This document shows positions 1 to 5,967 of a stretch of 6,088 nt of DNA, one piece after another. Position 1 is the stretch's first letter, and every line of letters starts with the position of its first letter. A program made the position numbers and the translations under genes. The notes beneath the pieces are model-generated. The model ran no database searches. It saw only the letters and a list, made by a program, of their open reading frames with translations, and was not told the DNA's origin. The stretch covers positions 1-6,088 of the forward strand of contig DIDN01000060.1 of NCBI GenBank assembly GCA_002418185.1, given 5' to 3'. The stretch is from Deltaproteobacteria bacterium UBA5799 (GTDB taxonomy: Bacteria > Desulfobacterota > GWC2-55-46).

Positions 1-2603
1 TCATCGTCTTCCTCGCCGTGGGCATCGGCCTGGGGAGCGTGGTTGCCGGGAGGCTCTCCGGCGACAAGGTGGAGCCCGGGCTCGTGCCGCTCGGCTGGCT
101 GGGAATGGGCCTGTTTTCGCTCCTTCTCGCCTTCTCGCCGGACTCGTACCCGCGGACCGGGGCGGCCATGCTCATGCTCGGCTTTTCCGGGGGCCTCTTT
201 ATCGTGCCGCTTAATGCGCTTCTCCAGCAGAAGAGCGCGGCGGTAGAAAAAGGCCGGATTATCGCGACGAACAACTTCTTCAACACCTGCGGCATACTCG
301 CCGCCTCGGGCGTACTCTGGGTCTCGACCGAAACCATGGGGCTTGCCGCGGATAAAATAATACTGGCCTTCGGCGTGGTCACGCTCCTCTCTACCGTATT
401 CGTCCTGAGGGCGCTGCCGGACTTCCTTACGCGCTTCATCCTGTGGATGCTCACCCATACCCTGTACAAGATAAAGGTGGTCGGCCAGGAGAACGTGCCG
501 CTTACGGGGCCCGCGCTCCTCGTATCGAACCACATGTCGTTCGTCGACGCCTTCCTCGTGGGCGCGTGCGTTCAGAGGTTCATAAGGTTCCTCATATACG
601 AATACTTCTACAACATAAGGCCCATACAGTGGCTTTTGCGCCTGATGAAAGCCCTGCCCATTGCCGACGGCAACAGGAAAGAGGTGCTCCAGTCCATCTC
701 GCGCGCAAGGGACGAGCTCAAGGCCGGGCACATGGTCTGCATCTTCGCCGAGGGCGCCATAACCCGGACCGGGAACCTCCTTCCCTTCAAGAAAGGGTTC
801 GAGAGGATCGTTGACGGCCTTGACGTCCCTGTTATCCCTGTCCACCTCGACCGGGTCTGGGGCTCGGTCTTCAGCTTCAAGGGCATGAAGTTCTTCTGGA
901 AGCTCCCCACGCACTTCCCGTACCCGGTCACCGTCTCGTTCGGCAGGCCCATCCACAAAGGGACGGCGCAGGACGTGAGGCAGGCGGTCATGGAGCTCGG
1001 GAGCGCGGCGCACGACCACAGGCGCTCTCAGGACGACCTCCTGCACATCGGCTTCGTCAGGGCGGCCCGTTCGCGCCTCTTCTCGCTCTGCATGGCCGAC
1101 TCTACCGGCAAGAAGCTCTCCTGGGCGAAGGCGCTCGCCGGAAGCATAATACTTTCGAGGTGGGCCGCGTCGAACCTCAAGGGAGAGAAGGTCTGCATGC
1201 TCCTTCCTTCGTGCGTTGCAGGGGCCCTCGCGAACATAGCGCTCCTCATGGCCGGGAAGGTGCCCGTGAACCTCAACTTCACGGCGGGCAAGGAGGCGGT
1301 CCGTTCGGCAATTTCCCAAAGCGGCGCAAGGGAGATAATAACCTCCAGGGCGTTCGTCGAAAAGGCGGGCATCGAGAGGGACCGCAGGATGGTCTTCCTC
1401 GAGGACGTAATGGCCGGGGTCTCGAAAGGAGAGCGCCTCCTCGGCATGGCCGCGGCCGTGCTCTTCCCTGCCCGGCTCATCTCGGCCCTCTACTGCGCAA
1501 AAAAGGACCCGAGGGGGCTTGCGACGATAATATTCACCAGCGGCTCGACCGGCGTCCCCAAGGGCGTGATGCTCTCGCACCACAACATCATATCCAACGT
1601 CGAGGGGCTCCAGCAGATATTCGTCCACTCCCACCGGGACGCCATAATGGGCGCGCTCCCGTTCTTCCATTCCTTCGGCTTCACGGCCACCATCTGGTTC
1701 CCGCTCCTGTCGGGCTTCCGCGCGGTATACCACCCGAACCCCCTGGACGCCAAAGGCATAGGCGAGCTTGCGCGGAAATACCGCGCGACCATGATAATGG
1801 GCGCGCCAACCTTTTTCGCCCATTACGTGAAGAAATGCGAGCCCGGGGACTTCGCCTCGTTGAGGTACGCGGTCGCCGGCGCTGAGAAGCTCAAGCCCCA
1901 GGTAGCAGCGGAGTTCAGGTCCAGGTTCGGCCTCGACCTCCTCGAGGGCTACGGCTGCACGGAAATGTCGCCCGTCGTCTCGGTCAACGTCCCGGATATC
2001 GAGCACGGCGGGGTGCGCCAGAGGGGCTCTCGTCCGGACACCGTGGGGCACCCCATACCCGGGGTCTCGGCCAGGGTGGTCGACCCTGGGACAGGCGAAA
2101 CACTGCCGCCCGGGAGCGAAGGGATGCTCCTCGTAAGGGGGCCGAACCTCATGCTCGGCTACCTCGGGGACCCCGAGGCCACTTCGCGCGTTGTCCGGAA
2201 CGGGTGGTACGTGACGGGGGACATAGCATCCATAGGGGAGGACGGGTTCATCACCATACTCGACAGGCTCGCCCGGTTCAGCAAGATAGGCGGCGAGATG
2301 GTACCGCACATCAGGATTGAGGAGGCGCTCGCGGGCGCGCTCTGCTCGGACTGCGCGGTTACGGCAGTGCCCGACAGCGCTCGCGGCGAAAGGCTCGTGG
2401 CCCTTTACACAAAAAGGGAGACAGCGCCCGAAGAGGCGTGGAGGGCGCTGGCCAATACGGACCTGCCGCGCCTCTGGCTTCCCAGGCGGGACAGCTTCTT
2501 TTTCATCGAGGAGCTTCCGGTCACGGCGGCCGGGAAGACCGACATGAAGAGTATAAAGGCGCTCGCGGCCGAGCTTGCCCGCGCGAGCGGGAGCTTCCTT
2601 TAA
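1..2603 (+). CDS. aas: Lysophospholipid transporter / PlsC acyltransferase / acyl-ACP synthetase fusion (LplT-Aas type), 5' end missing
   Basis: Predicted inner-membrane protein that flips lysophospholipids inward, reacylates them, and activates free fatty acids for that reaction. The reading frame is open from base 3, so the true start lies upstream; the GTG at 18 is only the first internal start codon. Residues are counted from that GTG. Residues 1-140 are the C-terminal membrane half of an MFS transporter with about four visible hydrophobic segments; PLNALLQ at 64-70 matches the LplT signature. Residues ~140-340 are a PlsC domain with HMSFVD (H172, D177, the HX4D catalytic pair) and FAEGAITRTG (E245). 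Residues ~345-855 are an AMP-forming synthetase with TSGSTG P-loop (T507), GYGCTE (644-649), TGD (D735) and AGKTD with the likely catalytic K840. In E. coli LplT and Aas are separate proteins; fused forms are known. About 866 codons are visible; roughly 250 more are expected upstream. It converges with the next gene, 29 bases apart. Confidence 0.9.
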   Translation, partial: IVFLAVGIGLGSVVAGRLSGDKVEPGLVPLGWLGMGLFSLLLAFSPDSYPRTGAAMLMLGFSGGLFIVPLNALLQQKSAAVEKGRIIATNNFFNTCGILAASGVLWVSTETMGLAADKIILAFGVVTLLSTVFVLRALPDFLTRFILWMLTHTLYKIKVVGQENVPLTGPALLVSNHMSFVDAFLVGACVQRFIRFLIYEYFYNIRPIQWLLRLMKALPIADGNRKEVLQSISRARDELKAGHMVCIFAEGAITRTGNLLPFKKGFERIVDGLDVPVIPVHLDRVWGSVFSFKGMKFFWKLPTHFPYPVTVSFGRPIHKGTAQDVRQAVMELGSAAHDHRRSQDDLLHIGFVRAARSRLFSLCMADSTGKKLSWAKALAGSIILSRWAASNLKGEKVCMLLPSCVAGALANIALLMAGKVPVNLNFTAGKEAVRSAISQSGAREIITSRAFVEKAGIERDRRMVFLEDVMAGVSKGERLLGMAAAVLFPARLISALYCAKKDPRGLATIIFTSGSTGVPKGVMLSHHNIISNVEGLQQIFVHSHRDAIMGALPFFHSFGFTATIWFPLLSGFRAVYHPNPLDAKGIGELARKYRATMIMGAPTFFAHYVKKCEPGDFASLRYAVAGAEKLKPQVAAEFRSRFGLDLLEGYGCTEMSPVVSVNVPDIEHGGVRQRGSRPDTVGHPIPGVSARVVDPGTGETLPPGSEGMLLVRGPNLMLGYLGDPEATSRVVRNGWYVTGDIASIGEDGFITILDRLARFSKIGGEMVPHIRIEEALAGALCSDCAVTAVPDSARGERLVALYTKRETAPEEAWRALANTDLPRLWLPRRDSFFFIEELPVTAAGKTDMKSIKALAAELARASGSFL

Positions 2604-2611
2604 TACGCCGG

Positions 2612-2633
2612 AAAGGGGAGTTGCTCCGCCCCC
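2612..2633. terminator. Weak hairpin between convergent genes
   Basis: The gap between the two convergent stop codons holds GGAG-TTG-CTCC (2617-2627), extended by G/C pairs past a one-base bulge. Read on the minus strand it is followed by CCTTT, so it fits the response regulator transcript slightly better. The stem is short and the T tract poor, so a termination role is only plausible. Confidence 0.25.
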
Positions 2634-4039
2634 TATTTCGGGACTGCGATCCCGGGAATGGGCGCGACAAAGACCGTGTTCCTCGACAGGTCCTTTGCCT
2701 TGTACATGGCCTTGTCCGCGGCCTTCAAGAGCTCCCGCATGTCCCTCGTATGGGTGGGATAGGTCGCCACCCCTATCGAGGCGGTTATCCTCAGGACGAG
2801 GTTCTCTTCGGACTGCACGAACTCGTGCCTTTCTATGGTCGTCCTTATCCTGTCAGCAACGCTCGTCGCGACCTTATGGTCCGCGTCCGCCAGTATGATC
2901 ACGAACTCGTCCCCCCCGTACCTGATGACGGTATCCACCTCCCTCACGCATTTCAAGAGCAGGTGACCGAGCTCCACGAGCACCCTGGAGCCGACGAGGT
3001 GGTCGTTCGAGTCGTTCACGTTCTTGAAGTTGTCGAGGTCGAGGAAGAGGACCGTTACCGGCATCCTGAGCCTGTCCGCCCTTTTTATCTCCTTATCGAG
3101 GACGAGGTCCAGGTACTTGGCGTTATAGAGGTTCGTCAGGCTGTCTATGAAGGCAATCCCCTTGGCGTCCGCGTACTTCTCCGCGTTTTCATAGGCCGTC
3201 GAGGCGTGGTCCGCTATGAAGGAGGCGTTCAAGAGGTCCTTGTCCGAGAAGTCCTCTTTCGGCTTGCGGGAGAGGAGGATGAAAAAGCCGATGGCCTTCT
3301 GCCCCTTGGCAAGGGGCGCGACGATGAATGAACCGAAGCCTCCTAACGGCCCGCCCTCGCGGAAATCCAGCTCTGTCTTGGAGAAGACGATTATCCCGGG
3401 CCTGCCATCGTACTCCCTCTCGAACACGGCCTTGAAGAACCCGGCGAGCCGCTCGGCCTGCTCCGGGTCGATGTGCCTTGACGCCTTCACGGCGAGGGTC
3501 CTCAAATCGCTTTCATGGAAAGTGGCGATTCCCGATTCCGCGGGCACTGTCTGGAGGAGCGCGTCGAGGGTGAGTTCGTAGAGCCTGGGTATGTCGAGGG
3601 TGGTGGAAATGGCCCGGCTCACCTCGAATAGGCGCAGCGACTGGCGCATCTCCTGGTTCTCTTCGAGGAGCTTGCGCTTTTCCATGCAGCTCCCGACCGT
3701 ATGGAGGAGCTCGGCCTCGTTCAGAGGCTTCATTATGTAGTCGAAGGCGCCGCTCCGGAGGGCCGCTATGGCCGACTCTATGGAGCCGTGGCCCGTGACC
3801 AGTATGACGTCGGTAAGCGTGTTCTGCTGTTTTACCCTTTCCAGCACCTCTATGCCGCTCAAGTCCGGCATCACGAGGTCGGTAACGACTATGTCGAAGC
3901 TTTCGTCCTCGAGGACGGCCAGGGCCTCCTTGCCGGAGGAAGCGGTCTTTACTGAGTACCCGCAGCCCGCCAGCATGTCAGAGCAAAGGACCCTGAAGAA
4001 CGCGTCGTCATCGATTACGAGAATCCTTCCCTTGCCCAT
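2633..4039 (-). CDS. Response regulator with GAF and GGDEF domains (predicted diguanylate cyclase)
   Basis: Predicted cytoplasmic signalling enzyme making c-di-GMP from two GTP when its receiver domain is phosphorylated. Residues are counted from a GTG at 4045. REC domain (~6-122): acidic cluster D12-D14, phospho-acceptor D56 in VVTDLVMPD, T84, and K106 in KP. Its VTGHGSIESAI... helix region resembles NtrC-type receivers. A charged helical linker (~120-145) leads to a GAF-like domain (~140-290). The GGDEF domain (~295-460) has an intact active-site GGDEF (377-381) and the inhibitory RxxD I-site (R368, D371) five residues before it, so both catalysis and product inhibition look possible. The ATG at 4039 is preferred over the GTG at 4045: AGGGG lies 5 bases before the ATG, and the GTG overlaps it. 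That gives 468 residues. No histidine kinase lies nearby, so it is an orphan regulator here. The GAF ligand cannot be told. Confidence 0.93.
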   Translation of the reverse strand: MGKGRILVIDDDAFFRVLCSDMLAGCGYSVKTASSGKEALAVLEDESFDIVVTDLVMPDLSGIEVLERVKQQNTLTDVILVTGHGSIESAIAALRSGAFDYIMKPLNEAELLHTVGSCMEKRKLLEENQEMRQSLRLFEVSRAISTTLDIPRLYELTLDALLQTVPAESGIATFHESDLRTLAVKASRHIDPEQAERLAGFFKAVFEREYDGRPGIIVFSKTELDFREGGPLGGFGSFIVAPLAKGQKAIGFFILLSRKPKEDFSDKDLLNASFIADHASTAYENAEKYADAKGIAFIDSLTNLYNAKYLDLVLDKEIKRADRLRMPVTVLFLDLDNFKNVNDSNDHLVGSRVLVELGHLLLKCVREVDTVIRYGGDEFVIILADADHKVATSVADRIRTTIERHEFVQSEENLVLRITASIGVATYPTHTRDMRELLKAADKAMYKAKDLSRNTVFVAPIPGIAVPK

Positions 4040-4044
4040 GAACA

Positions 4045-4049
4045 CCCCT
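4045..4049 (-). promoter_or_regulatory. Ribosome binding site deciding the start of the GGDEF regulator
   Basis: Minus-strand AGGGG ends 5 bases before the ATG at 4039. The alternative GTG at 4045 begins on the last G of this site, so it cannot use it. This supports the shorter protein. Confidence 0.6.
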
Positions 4050-4065
4050 GCTGGAAATTCAGTTT

Positions 4066-4094
4066 AAAATAGCAGAAAACGGCCTTCCGGTCAA
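4066..4094 (-). promoter_or_regulatory. Promoter of the REC-GAF-GGDEF gene
   Basis: On the minus strand TTGACC (4094-4089, 5 of 6 to consensus) is followed after exactly 17 bases by TATTTT (4071-4066, 4 of 6), with an extended -10 TG at 4074-4073. The predicted transcript start near 4059 leaves a leader of about 20 bases with the Shine-Dalgarno site in it. This is a housekeeping sigma70-type promoter by pattern only. Confidence 0.6.
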
Positions 4095-4113
4095 TTGGCA
4101 AGCGTCGCGTTTC

Positions 4114-4141
4114 TTGACACGTCTTTTTTTTGCGGAATACT
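4114..4141 (+). promoter_or_regulatory. Promoter of the RCC1 lipoprotein gene
   Basis: A perfect -35 TTGACA (4114-4119) is followed after 16 bases by AATACT (4136-4141, 4 of 6 to TATAAT). The spacer holds a run of eight T (4124-4131). The predicted start near 4148 gives a leader of about 26 bases. It stands back to back with the minus-strand promoter: the two -35 boxes are 19 bases apart. Confidence 0.5.
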
Positions 4142-4163
4142 TAAACGGGTAAAAGAGCGCATC

Positions 4164-4170
4164 GGGGGAG
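4164..4170 (+). promoter_or_regulatory. Ribosome binding site of the RCC1 lipoprotein gene
   Basis: GGGGGAG ends 3 bases before the ATG at 4174. The GTG at 4170 is out of frame, so the ATG is the start; the lipoprotein signal begins directly there. Confidence 0.6.
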
Positions 4171-4173
4171 TGA

Positions 4174-5355
4174 ATGTCGAGGGCCCTGCGGTTCCTATCG
4201 GTTTTTTTTGTTTCAGCACTCCTGGGCTGCGGGAACGGGGACGACGGCACTGAGCTACGGGCCTCATTTCTTTCTGCCGGGGGCTTCCATACCTGCGCCG
4301 TCTCGGGCGATTCGGCCGTTTGCTGGGGCGAAAATTCCGACGGCCAGCTCGGAAACGGCGGAAGGCTCGACGCCCCGTTCGCGGTCAGGGTACAAGACAT
4401 TACAGGCCCTGCGGAGGTCTCTTCCGGAGGGACGCACTCCTGCGCCCTGCTTACTGACGGCACTGTCCGGTGCTGGGGGAGGAACGCATTCGGCCAGCTC
4501 GGCACTGCTTCAGGGGCGAGCTCCACCACACCGGTCGTGGTATCCGGACTCACTGGCGCGGTTTCAATTTCTGCCGGCAACTCGCATACTTGCGCGGTCC
4601 TCTCCGGCGGCTCGGTCGTGTGCTGGGGCAATAACGCCTTCGGGCAGCTCGGAGACGGCTCCTTCGCGCACTCGGCCTCCCCGGTCACGGTTTCCGGCCT
4701 CGCCGGGGCAACGGCGGTCTCCGCGGGCGGCACCCACACCTGCGCACTCGTCTCGGGGGGCGAGGCCAGGTGCTGGGGCTCAAGCATACGCGACCAGCTC
4801 GGGAACGCGGGCATACCGACCGGCTCCGGGTCGAGGAGCCCAGTCGAGGTCACGGGCCTTTCCGGCGCGGTCTCATTGAGCGCAGGCGAAAACCACACCT
4901 GCGTGCTCCTCGACTCAGGCGCGGTCCGGTGCTGGGGCGACAACTCCTCCGGGCAGCTCGGCTCTTTCTGGGCCGCTCCGAACCTGCCCACCTCCAGCAC
5001 GCCGCTCTCGCCGGGTGTTTCGAATGCGGTCTCCGTCGCCGCCGGGCTTTCGCACTCGTGCGCCGCGCTCTCGGACAAAAGGGCCGTCTGTTGGGGCGAA
5101 AACGCCGAAGGGCAGCTCGGAAATGGCAGCTTCGTCGGGTTCGTGCCCCCGGGGCCATCCGCCCCGCCGACTACCACCATAAGCCCGGTGCAGGCAGCCG
5201 GCCTGGCTACGGCCGTTTCCGTAACCGCAGGCCTTTTCCATTCCTGCGCCGGCCTGGAAGACGGAAGAGTTGCCTGTTGGGGAAGGAATACATCCGGCCA
5301 GCTCGGGGACGGGACCGGCCTATCATCGCCGGTCCCGGTCTCCGTCATTGAGTAA
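4174..5355 (+). CDS. Exported RCC1-repeat lipoprotein, predicted seven-bladed beta-propeller
   Basis: Predicted lipoprotein of 393 residues, function unknown. The N-terminus has basic residues (R3, R6), a hydrophobic stretch (7-18) and the lipobox LLGC with acylated C19; G20-N21 after it do not give an Asp+2 inner-membrane retention signal, so outer-membrane placement is likely. From residue 34 to the end it is seven RCC1-type repeats of the pattern SAG-x2-H-[TS]-C-A ... CWG-x-N-x2-GQLG, starting at 34, 83, 133, 183, 236, 289 and 351. Seven repeats fit a closed propeller. All other cysteines form one pair per repeat: 41/50, 90/100, 140/150, 190/200, 243/253, 296/306, 358/368. Blade 6 is longer (62 residues), with a Pro/Thr-rich loop around 324-340. 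Eukaryotic RCC1 is a nucleotide exchange factor, but an exported bacterial protein of this type more likely binds a surface or periplasmic partner. It is divergent from the GGDEF gene; co-regulation is possible but not shown. Confidence 0.9.
   Translation: MSRALRFLSVFFVSALLGCGNGDDGTELRASFLSAGGFHTCAVSGDSAVCWGENSDGQLGNGGRLDAPFAVRVQDITGPAEVSSGGTHSCALLTDGTVRCWGRNAFGQLGTASGASSTTPVVVSGLTGAVSISAGNSHTCAVLSGGSVVCWGNNAFGQLGDGSFAHSASPVTVSGLAGATAVSAGGTHTCALVSGGEARCWGSSIRDQLGNAGIPTGSGSRSPVEVTGLSGAVSLSAGENHTCVLLDSGAVRCWGDNSSGQLGSFWAAPNLPTSSTPLSPGVSNAVSVAAGLSHSCAALSDKRAVCWGENAEGQLGNGSFVGFVPPGPSAPPTTTISPVQAAGLATAVSVTAGLFHSCAGLEDGRVACWGRNTSGQLGDGTGLSSPVPVSVIE
4273..5352 (+). repeat. Seven tandem RCC1-type coding repeats
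   Basis: Repeat units begin at about 4273, 4420, 4570, 4720, 4879, 5038 and 5224, with periods of 147-186 bases. Each contains CAGCTCGG (coding QLG) and a TGCTGGGG or TGTTGGGG box (coding CWG). The loops between these boxes differ widely, so this is an old, diversified protein repeat rather than a fresh DNA duplication. Confidence 0.85.
5310..5337 (+). other. Strong hairpin at the 3' end of the RCC1 gene
   Basis: A perfect 10-base inverted repeat, CGGGACCGGC and GCCGGTCCCG, flanks an 8-base loop (CTATCATC). It lies inside the coding sequence, ending 16 bases before the stop codon. No T tract follows, so it is not a classic intrinsic terminator; it could protect the mRNA 3' end, slow ribosomes, or be chance in GC-rich DNA. 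Confidence 0.5.
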
Positions 5356-5368
5356 GGCGCAGGCCGCC

Positions 5369-5397
5369 TTGAAATACCCCGGGTATCGTATTATCCT
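5369..5397 (+). promoter_or_regulatory. Promoter of the cupin gene
   Basis: TTGAAA (5369-5374, 5 of 6) is followed after 17 bases by TATCCT (5392-5397, 4 of 6). A start 7 bases after the -10 would fall on the ATG at 5404, giving a leaderless mRNA. This agrees with the lack of any Shine-Dalgarno sequence before that ATG. An alternative -10, TATTAT at 5389-5394, has a short 14-base spacer. Confidence 0.4.
5374..5386. promoter_or_regulatory. Palindrome in the cupin promoter spacer, candidate operator
   Basis: ATACCC-C-GGGTAT is a perfect 13-base palindrome with a one-base centre. It occupies the region between the proposed -35 and -10 boxes, where a bound dimeric repressor would block polymerase. 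No regulator for it can be named from this window. Confidence 0.35.
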
Positions 5398-5403
5398 TTC
5401 CAC

Positions 5404-5742
5404 ATGAGACGCTATACTCTCGAAGACGCCCCTGAAAGGCCCGTGTCCCACGACCCTGAGCTTACAAAGAGGGTACTGCTTGAGGAGCCGGTCTCCTGCA
5501 TATTGAGTATAAGCCATATCGTCCTCGAGCAGGGGGCGACCGCAACGGCACACACGCACGCGGGCTCGTCCGAGGTATTTTACTGCGTAAGGGGAGCTGT
5601 TACCTTCAGCGTCATGGGCGAACCGGTCCTTCTGAGGAAAGGCCACCTCCTGGTTGTCGAGCCCGGCGAGGAGCACGCCATAGTGGAGGTAAGCGCCGCC
5701 TCCGAGATGGTCTATATGAAGGTCGGCCAAGTGGAGCGCTAA
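5404..5742 (+). CDS. Small single-domain cupin protein
   Basis: A 112-residue protein consisting of one cupin beta-barrel, probably cytoplasmic as no signal peptide is seen. Cupin motif 1 is complete: G44-x5-H50-x-H52-x4-E57-x6-G64. Motif 2 is the GHLLVVEPGEEH stretch with G80, P87, G88 and H91. H50, H52, E57 and H91 form the usual set of four ligands for a divalent metal such as Fe, Mn, Ni or Zn. The family includes dioxygenases, isomerases and ligand-binding proteins, so the substrate cannot be told. The ATG at 5404 is the only possible start, since the frame upstream is closed at 5353 without another start codon. No ribosome binding site precedes it. It follows the RCC1 gene by 48 bases on the same strand and could be read through from it, but it appears to have its own promoter. 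Confidence 0.85.
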   Translation: MRRYTLEDAPERPVSHDPELTKRVLLEEPVSCILSISHIVLEQGATATAHTHAGSSEVFYCVRGAVTFSVMGEPVLLRKGHLLVVEPGEEHAIVEVSAASEMVYMKVGQVER

Positions 5743-5751
5743 CCTCCACTT
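5729..5751. terminator. Hairpin terminator-like structure at the cupin stop codon
   Basis: AAGTGGAG and CTCCACTT form a perfect 8-base stem around a 7-base loop (CGCTAAC) that contains the cupin stop codon. The T tract is minimal. Because the stem ends in AA/TT on both sides it would work equally for a minus-strand transcript, and the candidate small ORF on that strand stops exactly next to it at 5752. Confidence 0.45.
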
Positions 5752-5853
5752 TCAGAGCCCTGCCCGGGCAAGGGACCCTTCCGGGCCGGCTAGACCAGCA
5801 GCCGTGTAGCCGGTCGTATGCGCTATCGCTCCGCCGTGGACGAGTATGACCAT
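5752..5853 (-). CDS. Candidate 33-residue small protein
   Basis: A short ORF with unusually good signals: minus-strand AAAGGAGG ends 7 bases before its ATG (5853), an A/T-rich promoter-like stretch lies about 60 bases upstream, and its TGA stop abuts the hairpin at 5729-5751. The frame is open farther upstream to 5991, but the Shine-Dalgarno site picks 5853. The peptide begins MVILVHGGA, then is rich in Gly and Ala, with no clear membrane segment. The first nine residues recall the opening beta strand and HGG motif of isoaspartyl peptidases/plant-type asparaginases, but 33 residues is far too short for that enzyme, so it could be a decayed fragment, a genuine small protein or chance. The ATA codons match local usage. 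I do not recognise it. Confidence 0.35.
   Translation of the reverse strand: MVILVHGGAIAHTTGYTAAGLAGPEGSLARAGL
5784..5815. other. Stem-loop in the cupin / RNase H-like intergenic region
   Basis: GGCCGGCTA (5784-5792) and TAGCCGGTC (5807-5815) pair over 9 positions, 8 Watson-Crick plus one G-U as plus-strand RNA, around a 14-base loop. It lies inside the candidate small ORF on the other strand. No RNA family is recognised. Confidence 0.35.
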
Positions 5854-5860
5854 AGCGCGC

Positions 5861-5868
5861 CCTCCTTT
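5861..5868 (-). promoter_or_regulatory. Consensus Shine-Dalgarno site of the small minus-strand ORF
   Basis: Minus-strand AAAGGAGG, 7 bases before the ATG at 5853, is the best match to the anti-Shine-Dalgarno sequence that I noticed in the window. It lies outside any recognised gene, which is the main argument that the small ORF may be translated. Confidence 0.5.
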
Positions 5869-5910
5869 CCCATAAAACCCTTTTTGCGCCCGGGCTTCCG
5901 TATTTTGGAA

Positions 5911-5937
5911 AATATATTTACGCCTTTTCGTTTTCAC
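5911..5937 (-). promoter_or_regulatory. Possible promoter of the small minus-strand ORF
   Basis: On the minus strand TATATT (5916-5911, 5 of 6 to the -10 consensus) follows GTGAAA (5937-5932, 4 of 6) after a short 15-base spacer. A start near 5904 would give a leader of about 50 bases. The spacing is poor and the region A/T-rich, so this is tentative. Confidence 0.25.
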
Positions 5938-5960
5938 CCTTATTCCTTCCATGATAGAAT
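5931..5960 (+). promoter_or_regulatory. Promoter of the RNase H-like gene, extended -10 type
   Basis: An extended -10, TGATAGAAT (TG at 5952-5953, TAGAAT 5955-5960, 5 of 6), lies 18 bases after a weak -35 TTTTCA (5931-5936). The predicted start at 5967-5968 coincides with the ATG at 5968, so the mRNA would be leaderless; no Shine-Dalgarno sequence is present. Its -35 overlaps the -35 proposed for the minus-strand ORF. Confidence 0.45.
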
Positions 5961-5967
5961 ACGCCTG

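Noticed and set aside
1160..1885. A 241-codon second frame inside the aas gene
   Set aside because: It is a Gly/Arg/Pro-rich out-of-frame shadow of GC-rich coding DNA, with no recognisable motif.
2438..3331. A 297-codon plus-strand frame over the end of aas and the GGDEF gene
   Set aside because: It crosses two well-supported genes, is Val/Glu/Arg-rich without domains, and is an antisense shadow of the GGDEF gene.
4059..5348. A 429-codon open frame on the minus strand opposite the RCC1 gene
   Set aside because: Its product is a periodic, Pro/Ser/Glu-rich low-complexity sequence that simply mirrors the seven repeats and the codon bias of the plus-strand gene. The plus-strand frame has a lipobox, motifs and a ribosome site.
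4273..5352. Regular repeats as a possible CRISPR array
   Set aside because: The periodic elements are coding RCC1 blades of 147-186 bases with conserved protein motifs, not 24-40 base identical repeats with unique spacers.
5356..5368. GGCG...CGCC hairpin after the RCC1 stop codon as a terminator
   Set aside because: The stem has only four pairs and no T tract follows.
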